From: GCA-002282575 sp964493995
Lineage (GTDB): Bacteria; Pseudomonadota; Gammaproteobacteria; Thiomicrospirales; Thiomicrospiraceae
Direction of reading: 5' to 3'
Assembly: GCA_964493995.1 (NCBI GenBank)
Contig: CAZBQD010000054.1
Coordinates: forward strand, 1-11,685
Length of the DNA stretch: 11,685 nucleotides
The notes below the pieces were generated by a model, which worked only from the letters and a program-made list of their open reading frames with translations, had not been told where the DNA came from and did not search any database. Numbering within the stretch: position 1 is the first letter of the stretch; each line of letters begins with the position of its first letter. Of the stretch, positions 1 to 6,923 are shown piece after piece. The translations under genes and the position numbers were made by a program.

Positions 1-2709
1 GAAAAACTTGAGAAACGCTGCATGATTTTTGCGACAACTATCTTGAAAAACACCGCCTGCAATATGTGTATAGGGCAAAAAACCTACAGGCATATAATAT
101 CTGCTAACTGAAGAAACATGAGGTAACGCTAAATAATGTCCTGTTTTAGTTTGACGAATAGCTTGAAACAATGTGGGCGTATTAGCATTTTTTTGCGTAG
201 TTTTATCTGTACTGGCTAATCGCATAGCTTTAACCCCTTCAATCCGTTTGAGCACCAAGGGCATAGCACGTAATTCATTGGGCGGACAATCGACCAGCCA
301 TAGGCAATAACGAGGAATATTATTGATAAACTCATCGCCCATCGAGAAAGATTTAATGTACTTTTCGGCTTGCGGTTCTAAACGAATGAGTTCGTCTTTT
401 TCTGCTTGGTTTAACAGCAAGTTACCGCCATCGGTGGGTTTACTGCCATTAACCATTTCAGGCGCATTACCCATAGGTGCATTACGAGCCGTCACCACCA
501 CATTGGGCGCATCAAGCAAATAGGGGTTAATGTTATTGGCAGCAACCGCGTGGGGTTCGCCTTTAATGTCATCGTAAACAAACAGCGTTTTCTGTGGCGT
601 GTCTTGCAAAGCAAAGCCAATAATCACCACATGCACCGCTGCTTTGCCGCGCGCTTCATTTGTCCAGCTAAAGGTACGGTGGGCAAAGTGAATTTGTACA
701 CCAGCGTCTAGCAGTGGTTGCCATAAAATGGCGACTTGCTCGCCTTGGGTAATACTATTGGTGCTAACAAACGCTGTTTTGGTGCTGGGGTGCTGTTTCA
801 TGTAGGCGGTGGCGGTGTAATGCCACGCAGAAACAAAATCGAGACTTTTGTAGAGGCGGATGGGTGACAGTGTTTGACTTAATGGGCAAAAAATTTGGTC
901 AGGACTGGCACGACGTTGACGATAATTACCAAAGCCAACATCCACTGAAGGAGATTCATCTTGGATTCCATTTTGTCGAACTTGTGATCGATATAATCCT
1001 TCATGTACTCTTTGGTTACCAGTCCATCCTGTGCTGTCGATATACTGCGCACAATCGCCTGAGCTTGAGCATCCGTTAAGTTCGCTTCTTTCAGTTTCTC
1101 GATCAAACTGACTTGATCGAAGTAAATGGTTGCCATTATTTGACTCCTGTTGGGATGGCTTCATTATAGGATGAATAAACGCCTGTGTAAACACACGCGC
1201 CATATCAGCGTCTTGCTGTTCATTGCGGTAATTTTTACCAATAAACGGCGGATTTCCCACAATAAAACTGGCATTGGGACAAACGCTGTGCCAGTCGATT
1301 TGCAAGGCATTGGCATGGACGATATTGGCCGACTTTTTCAGTGGAATGCGGGCAAAGTAAGCACCAAAATGTTCGCTGATTTGCTGGTTCATTTGGTGGT
1401 CGGTCAGCCATAAGGCGACTTGGGCAATTTGCGCGGGAAACTCTTCGATTTCGATGCCGTAAAATTGGTTAACGTCGATGCGGATAATGGCACTAATATC
1501 GAGGATTTGCTGGTCGTTTTTGTACAGCTTTTTCAATACTTCCAGTTCTAACCTGCGTAACTCGCGGTAGGTAATCACCAAAAAGTTACCACAACCACAG
1601 GCAGGGTCGAAAAAGCTTAGGCTGGCGAGTTTGTCGTGAAAAGCGAGCAGTTTTGTTTTATTTTTCTCGTTTTTATCAAACTCTGCCCACAAGTCATCTA
1701 AAAACAGCGGTTTGATGAGTTTTAAGATGTTCTCTTCGCTGGTGTAGTGTGCGCCCAAATTACGACGCGCATCACTGTCCATAATGCTTTGGAACAGGCT
1801 ACCAAAAATAGCAGGCGAAATTCGGCTCCAGTCTAAGGCACAAGCCGCCAGTAAGGCATCGCGCATCGGGCGATCGAAACTGGCAGGTGGTAGCGGTTCT
1901 TCAAACAGTTTACCATTCACATAAGGAAATGCGGCTAGGTCTTCGTCGAGATTTTTTAGGCGAACATGACCACTCCCTCTACCAATGGGAGAGGGCTGGG
2001 GTGAGGGTGGCGTATTAAGGATATAAAACAGAGTGGCGATGTGGTGGGCTAAGTCACTGCCGTCTTCTTTGGTTTTATTCTCGATATAATCCTGAAAAGT
2101 GCGCTTTTCGAAAATCCCTGTATCTTCGGCGAACAAGCAAAACAGCAAGCGAACTAAGTAAACCTCTAACGCATGACCTTCGTAACCAATGGCTTTGAGC
2201 TGATCGTGCAACTTGCCCATTTTCTCAGCAGCTTTGATGTTAATGGGGTCTTGCGGCTGAATAATCTGCGTGGTGTAGCCAGCAATAAAACCAAAGTTTT
2301 TCACTTGCTGATGCAAGTCTTCGAGGTTAAAAATGATGGTTTCGTTTTTTTCGAGGTCGGTTAAGGCAAAACGGGCGAAGTCGCACACGAGCACATAACG
2401 GGGCAAATCGGCTTCTTTAATACCGTCGAAATAGCCCATCGCTTGGTCGTAAGCACGGGTTAAATCCTTGCCTCTGCTCTTCATTTCGACTAATAACACG
2501 CCTGGCCAAAATAGGTCGATAAAGCCTTGCTTGCCGCCGTACTTTTTCACCGCATGTTCAAAGGTGGCAAGGCGTTTGTTGGTAATGCCAAACACCTCGA
2601 AAAAGTCGATGAGAAACGGCTTGGCTTCACTATCTTCGTTGCTGGCGGTTGCCCATGTTTTGCTGAAGGCAAGGGCTTTAGATTTAATGTCGTTCCACGA
2701 TAAAGGCAT
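1..2709 (-). CDS. MmeI-like type IIG restriction-modification enzyme (class I SAM-dependent DNA methyltransferase), 3' end outside the window, internally interrupted
   Basis: I translated this frame by hand: it is open for 903 codons from ATG at 2709 to the window edge, with no stop. Residues 65-77 give D-x9-E-x-K (D65, E75, K77), the spacing known for the MmeI nuclease. A helical linker follows, then LGAHYTS at 318-324, SAM-binding motif I FDPACGCGNF at 367-376 and catalytic motif IV GNPPF at 485-489. After about 111 residues that do not fit the family (508-618), the normal sequence resumes with YKSLDFVSAWHY and later FVSTNSITQGEQ and EFINNIPRYCLW. The C-terminal target-recognition part is largely beyond the edge. 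One polypeptide would cut and methylate DNA. The start has GGGAAG at 2714-2719; TACAAT at 2739-2744 is a possible -10. The last 20 or so visible residues do not resemble the family as I recall it. Activity is uncertain because of the insertion. Confidence 0.85.
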   Translation of the reverse strand, partial: MPLSWNDIKSKALAFSKTWATASNEDSEAKPFLIDFFEVFGITNKRLATFEHAVKKYGGKQGFIDLFWPGVLLVEMKSRGKDLTRAYDQAMGYFDGIKEADLPRYVLVCDFARFALTDLEKNETIIFNLEDLHQQVKNFGFIAGYTTQIIQPQDPINIKAAEKMGKLHDQLKAIGYEGHALEVYLVRLLFCLFAEDTGIFEKRTFQDYIENKTKEDGSDLAHHIATLFYILNTPPSPQPSPIGRGSGHVRLKNLDEDLAAFPYVNGKLFEEPLPPASFDRPMRDALLAACALDWSRISPAIFGSLFQSIMDSDARRNLGAHYTSEENILKLIKPLFLDDLWAEFDKNEKNKTKLLAFHDKLASLSFFDPACGCGNFLVITYRELRRLELEVLKKLYKNDQQILDISAIIRIDVNQFYGIEIEEFPAQIAQVALWLTDHQMNQQISEHFGAYFARIPLKKSANIVHANALQIDWHSVCPNASFIVGNPPFIGKNYRNEQQDADMARVFTQAFIHPIMKPSQQESNNGNHLLRSSQFDRETERSELNGCSSSGDCAQYIDSTGWTGNQRVHEGLYRSQVRQNGIQDESPSVDVGFGNYRQRRASPDQIFCPLSQTLSPIRLYKSLDFVSAWHYTATAYMKQHPSTKTAFVSTNSITQGEQVAILWQPLLDAGVQIHFAHRTFSWTNEARGKAAVHVVIIGFALQDTPQKTLFVYDDIKGEPHAVAANNINPYLLDAPNVVVTARNAPMGNAPEMVNGSKPTDGGNLLLNQAEKDELIRLEPQAEKYIKSFSMGDEFINNIPRYCLWLVDCPPNELRAMPLVLKRIEGVKAMRLASTDKTTQKNANTPTLFQAIRQTKTGHYLALPHVSSVSRYYMPVGFLPYTHIAGGVFQDSCRKNHAAFLKFF
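879..1136 (-). CDS. Small DUF1640/CCDC90-like coiled-coil protein with a C-terminal membrane anchor, nested in the methyltransferase gene
   Basis: This is an 85-residue protein of unknown function. The N-terminus (1-35) has the pattern MATIYFD..LIEKLKEANLTDAQAQAIV, typical of small bacterial DUF1640-type proteins. Residues 38-61 are charged and heptad-like (KDYIDHKFDKMESKM), and 62-80 form one hydrophobic membrane segment ending in KFFAH. The product is probably an inner-membrane-tethered coiled coil that oligomerises. Expression signals are strong: AGGAG at 1144-1148 lies 7 nt before the ATG, and a TTTACA-N17-TATAAT promoter lies just upstream. The gene is on the same strand as the surrounding methyltransferase but in a different frame, so the two coding sequences overlap completely. 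Proteins of this type often occur as scattered copies in gammaproteobacterial genomes (general knowledge, not checked here). That the gene is real is well supported; its role is not known. Confidence 0.75.
   Translation of the reverse strand: MATIYFDQVSLIEKLKEANLTDAQAQAIVRSISTAQDGLVTKEYMKDYIDHKFDKMESKMNLLQWMLALVIIVNVVPVLTKFFAH
1163..1191 (-). promoter_or_regulatory. Near-consensus sigma70 promoter for the nested small gene
   Basis: On the minus strand, TTTACA (1191-1186, five of six consensus bases) is followed by exactly 17 bases and a perfect TATAAT (1168-1163). Transcription would start near 1156, about 20 nt before the small gene's ATG, leaving a short leader with AGGAG at 1148-1144. The -35 box falls at the very edge of the foreign-looking segment, so the element appears to bring its own promoter or to have created it at the junction. 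Confidence 0.7.
1975..2010. repeat. REP-like palindromic repeat inside the methyltransferase coding sequence
   Basis: CCCTCT (1975-1980) pairs with AGAGGG (1990-1995), followed by the characteristic tail CTGGGGTGAGGGTGG. This is a familiar dispersed proteobacterial repeat that is normally intergenic. Here it is translated in the host frame as PPSPQPSPIGRG (residues 234-245). It splits what would otherwise read NTP...RLKNLDEDLAAFPY, so it looks like a 13-15 codon in-frame insertion in the linker between the nuclease and methyltransferase domains. Confidence 0.7.
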
Positions 2710-2861
2710 ACAACTTCCCGATGGTTATGTTGGCAGATATTGTAGCGGAATTACTGTCTGTATGGGTTGAATCGTCAAGATTCTTCACAGCCAGTCCGTT
2801 AAAGATTTAATTAATCATCAGTGTGTCCTGCTGTTGAAATCATAATTTAACATTCTGGCAG

Positions 2862-2891
2862 TTGTCGCAAGGGTCTGCTCGCTTGTAGAAT
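2862..2891 (+). promoter_or_regulatory. Possible sigma70 promoter for argJ-mutT
   Basis: TTGTCG (2862-2867), an 18-base spacer and TAGAAT (2886-2891) lie 43 bases before the argJ start in the 224-bp divergent gap. The -10 is good and the -35 is weak. Nothing else in 2710-2933 looks like a gene. Confidence 0.35.
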
Positions 2892-2933
2892 GGCAGGGTT
2901 GTTTGAGTCACCATTTATGTTGAGGTTAGTATT

Positions 2934-4157
2934 ATGCCAGTAGGTTTGTCGGATCAGATGCCTGAATTGTTTCCGATTGCGGGGATGCGTTTATCGAGTG
3001 TGCGTTCGGGTATTAAAAAACGTCCCGGCAACGACTTGGTGTTAATTGAACTGAGTGAAGGCTGCCGAACCGCCGCCGTCTTTACTCAAAATGATTTTTG
3101 TGCCGCCCCCGTTACGCTGGCCAAAGCCCATTTACAGTCGCATCAACCTAAGTTGCTGATGATTAACAGTGGTAATGCCAATGCGGGAACAGGCCAACCG
3201 GGGATGCAAGCCGCCAGTGATAGTTGTGCCATTGCTGCTAGACTGGTGGGTTGTGCGCCTGAAGAAGTCTTGCCTTTTTCAACGGGTGTTATTGGTGAGT
3301 TGTTGCCTGTTGCACCCTTTGAAACGGGTGTGCCTTTAGCCATGGCAGAGTTGTCGGTGAATGGTTGGGCAGCGGCGGCGCGCGGTATTATGACCACCGA
3401 CATTGTGCCTAAAGCGGTCAGTCGTAAACTCGACATTGATGGCCATGCAGTGACCATTACCGGTATTGCCAAGGGTTCGGGCATGATTCATCCCAACATG
3501 GCCACCATGCTGGGTTATGTGGCGACGGATGCAGCAGTCAGCTTACCTTTGTTGCAGAAAATGCTCACTGATGCCACCGATGACTCGTTCAATAGCATTA
3601 CCGTCGATGGTGATACTTCAACCAACGATGCTTGCACACTGACGGCAACGGGTCGTAGTAGCCTGCCAGAAATTACCGATGTGCATTCGGCCGCTTATGC
3701 CCAATTGAGCGAGGCGGTGACGCAGGTATTAACCGAATTGGCCACCATGATTGTGCGTGATGGTGAGGGTGCGACCAAGTTTATGAGCATTGTCGTAGAA
3801 GAAGCGGCAACGAAAGCGGAAGCGAAGCAGGTTGGCTTTACCATTGCTCATTCTCCGTTAGTAAAAACAGCCTTTTTTGCTTCTGATCCCAACTGGGGAC
3901 GTATTTTGGCGGCCGTGGGTCGTGCTGGCTTAGCTAACTTAAATTTGGAAGCCATTCGTTTGTATTTAGGTGATGTCTGCATTGTCGAAAATGGCGGTCG
4001 TAGTCCAACTTATACCGAAGAGCAGGGCGCGGCGGTGATGAAGGAAGCGGAGATCACCATTCGTGTTAAGCTGGCGCGTGGTAGTGCAAAAGCGACCATT
4101 TATACCTGTGACTTTTCGTATGATTATGTCAAAATTAATGCCGAGTACCGCAGTTGA
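2934..4157 (+). CDS. argJ: Bifunctional glutamate N-acetyltransferase / ornithine acetyltransferase ArgJ
   Basis: ArgJ moves the acetyl group from N-acetylornithine to glutamate (and in bifunctional forms can use acetyl-CoA), recycling acetyl in cytoplasmic arginine biosynthesis. The 407 residues match the usual family length. Visible landmarks are INSGNANAGTG (77-87), the oxyanion-hole loop FSTGVIGE with T117-G118, and KGSGMIHPNMATMLGY, where T191 is the nucleophile exposed by self-cleavage between A190 and T191. SITVDGDTSTND and the C-terminal ending YVKINAEYRS are also typical. The precursor should split into alpha (1-190) and beta (191-407) chains. GAGG at 2922-2925 supports the ATG. The stop overlaps the next gene, so the two are co-transcribed and probably translationally coupled. 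No clear ArgR site is visible upstream. Confidence 0.97.
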   Translation: MPVGLSDQMPELFPIAGMRLSSVRSGIKKRPGNDLVLIELSEGCRTAAVFTQNDFCAAPVTLAKAHLQSHQPKLLMINSGNANAGTGQPGMQAASDSCAIAARLVGCAPEEVLPFSTGVIGELLPVAPFETGVPLAMAELSVNGWAAAARGIMTTDIVPKAVSRKLDIDGHAVTITGIAKGSGMIHPNMATMLGYVATDAAVSLPLLQKMLTDATDDSFNSITVDGDTSTNDACTLTATGRSSLPEITDVHSAAYAQLSEAVTQVLTELATMIVRDGEGATKFMSIVVEEAATKAEAKQVGFTIAHSPLVKTAFFASDPNWGRILAAVGRAGLANLNLEAIRLYLGDVCIVENGGRSPTYTEEQGAAVMKEAEITIRVKLARGSAKATIYTCDFSYDYVKINAEYRS

Positions 4158-5083
4158 TTAACGTGGTGGTCGCGGTTGTCCGCGATGCTTCGGGGCGGGT
4201 GTTGCTGACACAGCGTCAGGCGCATCAAGATTTTGCTCATCATTGGGAGTTTCCAGGCGGTAAGGTTGAGTCGGGTGAGACAGTGAGGCAAGCGCTGCAA
4301 CGCGAGATGCGTGAGGAGCTGGCCATTGAGTGTGTTGACGCAGAGCCACTCATCACCATCCCTTGGCAATATGAGCATAAGTCGGTTTGTTTACACGCCT
4401 TTAGCGTAACGGCGTGGCAAGGCGAGGCGAGGGGTGTTGAAGGGCAGGCATTGCGCTGGTTCGAGGTGGATGACTTGTCCGCCTTAACCATGCCAGCGGC
4501 GAATCGAGGTATTTTAGCCGCCATTCGATTGCCTTCTTGTTATGCCATTACCGGTGCATTTAGCGACTTAGCGGAGCTGAAGCGTGGTGTTGAGCAAGCA
4601 CTCGCAAAAGGAGCGGGCATTATTCAGCTGCGTTCGTTGTGGCAAGGTGTGGATTATGTGCAAGCCGCTGAAAGTATTTTGCCGTTAGTGAAAGCCGCTG
4701 GCGCTCAGTTATTGCTGAATAGCGAGCTTGAGCAATGGCGTCTGTTGCCAGAGGCGGGATTGCATTTGTCTTCGCAACGAGCGGCGCAGTGGTCACAACG
4801 TCCTGTACCCAGTTCCGTGTTGCTGAGTGTCAGTGTACACAATTTGGCGCAGTTGCAGCAGGCGCAAGCGATGGGTGCGGATTGTGTGTTGCTTTCGCCC
4901 GTATTGCCGACGCAAACTCATCCCGATATGCCGGCCTTAGGCTGGCAGCAAGCAGCGGAATGGGTTGCTCAGGCGACCATTCCCGTTTATGCACTGGGTG
5001 GTGTCGGACCTAATCACCTAGCTCAGGCTGAGGCTTTAGGTTTTCAAGGTGTCGCGGCCATCGGGGCTTTTTGGAAAACATGA
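4154..5083 (+). CDS. mutT: MutT-type Nudix hydrolase fused to a ThiE/TenI-like domain
   Basis: The protein has 309 residues in two domains. Residues 1-127 form a MutT-like Nudix domain that would hydrolyse oxidised dGTP. The Nudix box runs 36-58, with G36, E42 and REMREEL at 50-56; the usual Gly near its end is Ala (A57). Residues 129-309 form a ThiE-like TIM barrel with QLR (158-160), SVSVHN (225-230), LLSPVLPTQTHP (246-257) and LGGV (281-284). In true thiamine-phosphate synthases the loop after QLR carries a Lys and the later motif ends T-x-T-K; here these are Leu and His, so thiamine synthesis by this domain is doubtful. Such fusions are known in gammaproteobacteria. The start is a TTG whose sequence TTGA overlaps the argJ TGA stop; GTG codons at 4163 and 4166 are less likely because they would trim the first strand. 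The gene ends 28 bp from a converging kinase gene. Confidence 0.92.
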   Translation: MINVVVAVVRDASGRVLLTQRQAHQDFAHHWEFPGGKVESGETVRQALQREMREELAIECVDAEPLITIPWQYEHKSVCLHAFSVTAWQGEARGVEGQALRWFEVDDLSALTMPAANRGILAAIRLPSCYAITGAFSDLAELKRGVEQALAKGAGIIQLRSLWQGVDYVQAAESILPLVKAAGAQLLLNSELEQWRLLPEAGLHLSSQRAAQWSQRPVPSSVLLSVSVHNLAQLQQAQAMGADCVLLSPVLPTQTHPDMPALGWQQAAEWVAQATIPVYALGGVGPNHLAQAEALGFQGVAAIGAFWKT

Positions 5084-5111
5084 ACAACCAACACGGCTCG
5101 TTTTTAGCTGG

Positions 5112-6923
5112 CTAAGACTGTGTCCAATGCTTCAATTTGGATTCCAGTTCATTCAGGTTAATGGGCTTGGTGGTGAAGTCATCCATACCGCAAGCGAGAC
5201 ATTTCTCGCGGTCACCTTCTAGCGCATTGGCCGTTAAGCCAATAATGGGAAGATGGCGTTGCGATCCTTGTTCCTGCAAACGAATGCGTTTTGTCGCTTC
5301 GAAGCCATCGAGCACCGGCATTTGGCAGTCCATTAAAATGGCATCGTAAGTCTGGGTTTCGATGCGTTCCAGTGCTTCTGCCCCATTTTCGGCTATATCG
5401 TACTGGTAACCAAATTTTTGTAAGAATTTGCCAGCAACCAGTTGATTGATTTTATTATCTTCCACCAAGAGCAAACGCTTGTCTTGATGCGATGTTGAGC
5501 TGATGGCGTCTGAAGGGGGCGCTGCGATCACAGGGCTGTCGGTTTCGCTTAAGTCTATGTCGAAGAAAAAGTGACTGCCTTTGCCTTCGCTTGACTCGAC
5601 TTGTAAATTGCCTTGCATCAGCTCAACAATTTTTTTAGAAATCGTTAATCCCAGACCCGTGCCACCAAATTGGCGCGTGGTCGAACTGTCTGCTTGAGTA
5701 AAGGCCTCAAATAAACGAGCCTGCGCGGCGGGGCTAATGCCAATGCCGGTATCTTTGACCGAAAAGCGAATGCGAGCGTGTTGATTTTGTCGTTCGAGCT
5801 GCAGAACACGCACCGATACGCCACCACGCTCGGTAAATTTAAGGGCATTACCGACCAGATTAATCATCACTTGACGCAATCGATGCTCATCGCCAAGCAA
5901 CCAGTCTGGCAGTTGTGGATCGACTTGATAGTGAACCCTTACGCCTTTTTGCGTGAATTGATCGTGAAACATGCTGTCCAGATCGTGCATGAGGGCACTG
6001 AGGGAAAAAGCACTGTTGGCCAACTGCATTTTGCCGGCATCCATTTTGGAAAAGTCCAAAATATCGTTAATCAGCGATAAGAGCACTTCAGCCGATCGTT
6101 TTAACGTGGAGACATAATGTTGTTGGTTGTCGTCTAGCTGGGTATCGCTGAGTAAAGTTGCTGTACCAATGACGCCATTGAGCGGAGTACGGATTTCATG
6201 GCTCATGGTCGCCAGGAAACTGGCTTTGGTGGCGGCCGCATCTTCGGCCAGCTCTTTAGCGCGTCGCAACTCGGTTTCAGCCGCTTTTTGTAATCGCATA
6301 TCCCGAAAGACAACAACGTGCCCGGTAATCTGCTCTTCAATCCTAATCGGGCCTAGGGCGCAGGAAATGGGAACGGCTTCTGCATTCGGCAGCGTTAATA
6401 AGGCATTGTCATCACGCAGCGCTTGCCCCTGCGCTAACCATGGCTGCAAACTTTGTTGGGTAAAGACACTTTCATACTGCGTCAGTTCGCTGAGCGCTGA
6501 GTCATTCAGTGCAGTTTGATCGTTGGGTAGGTGTAATTGCATGAACGCGAGAATGTTCTGCCCAATGGGTGAGACAGCCCAGGGAGCCAGTGCTTTTTCT
6601 GCTGCGGGGTTAAGGAAGAGTATTTGTCCTTGCTGATCGATTTCAAACACACTATCGGTTAAAGAGGTAAGCACCGAAAGTAATTTGTTTTTTTCCTGAC
6701 TGAGTGCCGATTCAGATGAGCGTTTGAGATTCTCATAGAGTTTTTGCATTTCGTTAGAAGAGATTTCTAGCGAACGCTCTAACACATAGCGCTCTTGATC
6801 CGCTCCCTGATAGGCCGTATTGATGCGTGCCAACAATTCTTGCCAGACTTCTGCTGCAGGTGGGTGACTGTCATCAGCTCCCACTCGTTTGAGTTGGCGT
6901 TTTAAGGTTGGATGCAGTTCCAC
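5112..6923 (-). CDS. Soluble PAS-type hybrid sensor histidine kinase with C-terminal receiver (NahK-like)
   Basis: The protein has 603 residues and no membrane segment, so it is cytoplasmic. Order: N-terminal helical region (25-80, including ERYVLERSLEISSNEMQ), PAS domain (about 80-205), HisKA with SHEIRTPLNG and phospho-acceptor H242, then the ATPase with N355/N359, DTGIGI (D391) and GGTGLGL (420-426). The receiver (about 482-600) has phospho-acceptor D532 in LMDCQMPVLDG, T564 and K586. All key residues are present, so it should be active. It begins with GTG immediately after the TAA of the FIST gene, implying one transcript and coupled translation. This FIST-kinase pairing is that of NosP with NahK, where the FIST protein controls kinase autophosphorylation in response to nitric oxide. 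The receiver has no output domain, so signal probably leaves via an HPt protein encoded elsewhere. The NahK assignment is inferred from layout. Confidence 0.93.
   Translation of the reverse strand: MELHPTLKRQLKRVGADDSHPPAAEVWQELLARINTAYQGADQERYVLERSLEISSNEMQKLYENLKRSSESALSQEKNKLLSVLTSLTDSVFEIDQQGQILFLNPAAEKALAPWAVSPIGQNILAFMQLHLPNDQTALNDSALSELTQYESVFTQQSLQPWLAQGQALRDDNALLTLPNAEAVPISCALGPIRIEEQITGHVVVFRDMRLQKAAETELRRAKELAEDAAATKASFLATMSHEIRTPLNGVIGTATLLSDTQLDDNQQHYVSTLKRSAEVLLSLINDILDFSKMDAGKMQLANSAFSLSALMHDLDSMFHDQFTQKGVRVHYQVDPQLPDWLLGDEHRLRQVMINLVGNALKFTERGGVSVRVLQLERQNQHARIRFSVKDTGIGISPAAQARLFEAFTQADSSTTRQFGGTGLGLTISKKIVELMQGNLQVESSEGKGSHFFFDIDLSETDSPVIAAPPSDAISSTSHQDKRLLLVEDNKINQLVAGKFLQKFGYQYDIAENGAEALERIETQTYDAILMDCQMPVLDGFEATKRIRLQEQGSQRHLPIIGLTANALEGDREKCLACGMDDFTTKPINLNELESKLKHWTQS

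Larger units (their letters stand above)
859..1191 (-). mobile_element. putative inserted cassette carrying a small membrane-protein gene inside the methyltransferase gene
   Basis: Family-like protein sequence stops after ADMARVF (codon ending at 1189) and resumes at LYKSLDFV (codon starting at 855). Between them lies about 333 bp containing a promoter, a ribosome binding site and a complete 85-codon gene. Edges are placed only from where the host protein stops and resumes matching, so each may be off by several bases. No transposase is encoded, and I see no convincing terminal inverted repeat. GTGTTT at 870-875 faces AAACAC at 1189-1194, and a 5-bp direct GGATG occurs at 858-862 and 1169-1173; neither is compelling. 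The host frame crosses the segment without a stop, giving a Ser/Gln/Arg/Gly-rich stretch. It could be a non-autonomous element, a horizontally moved gene cassette, or a lineage-specific loop. Calling it an insertion is an inference from family knowledge. Confidence 0.5.

Noticed and set aside
866..890. Integron attC site at the cassette end
   Set aside because: GTTTGAC does not fit the GTTRRRY core and no paired inner core sites or long stem were found.
858..1173. GGATG direct repeat (858-862 and 1169-1173) as a target-site duplication of the cassette
   Set aside because: The 311-bp distance is not a multiple of 3, which conflicts with the preserved host frame, and a 5-bp match over this span is expected by chance.
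1150..1413. Plus-strand open frame of 87 codons opposite the methyltransferase
   Set aside because: It is a shadow of the well-supported minus-strand frame, has no recognisable motif, and overlaps the motif IV region.
2468..2770. Plus-strand open frame of 100 codons
   Set aside because: It lies antisense to the nuclease domain with its D-x9-E-x-K motif; it resembles no known protein.
2768..2784. TGAAT...GATTC inverted element upstream of argJ as an ArgR operator
   Set aside because: The arms are 7 bases apart where the ARG box has 4 A/T-rich bases, and the spacer is not A/T-rich.
5084..5111. Bidirectional terminator between the converging mutT and kinase genes
   Set aside because: The 28-bp gap has a short T-run but no stem of useful length.
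6127..6519. Plus-strand open frame of 130 codons
   Set aside because: It lies antisense to the kinase PAS and HisKA region; composition is Ser/Cys/Val-rich as expected for a shadow.
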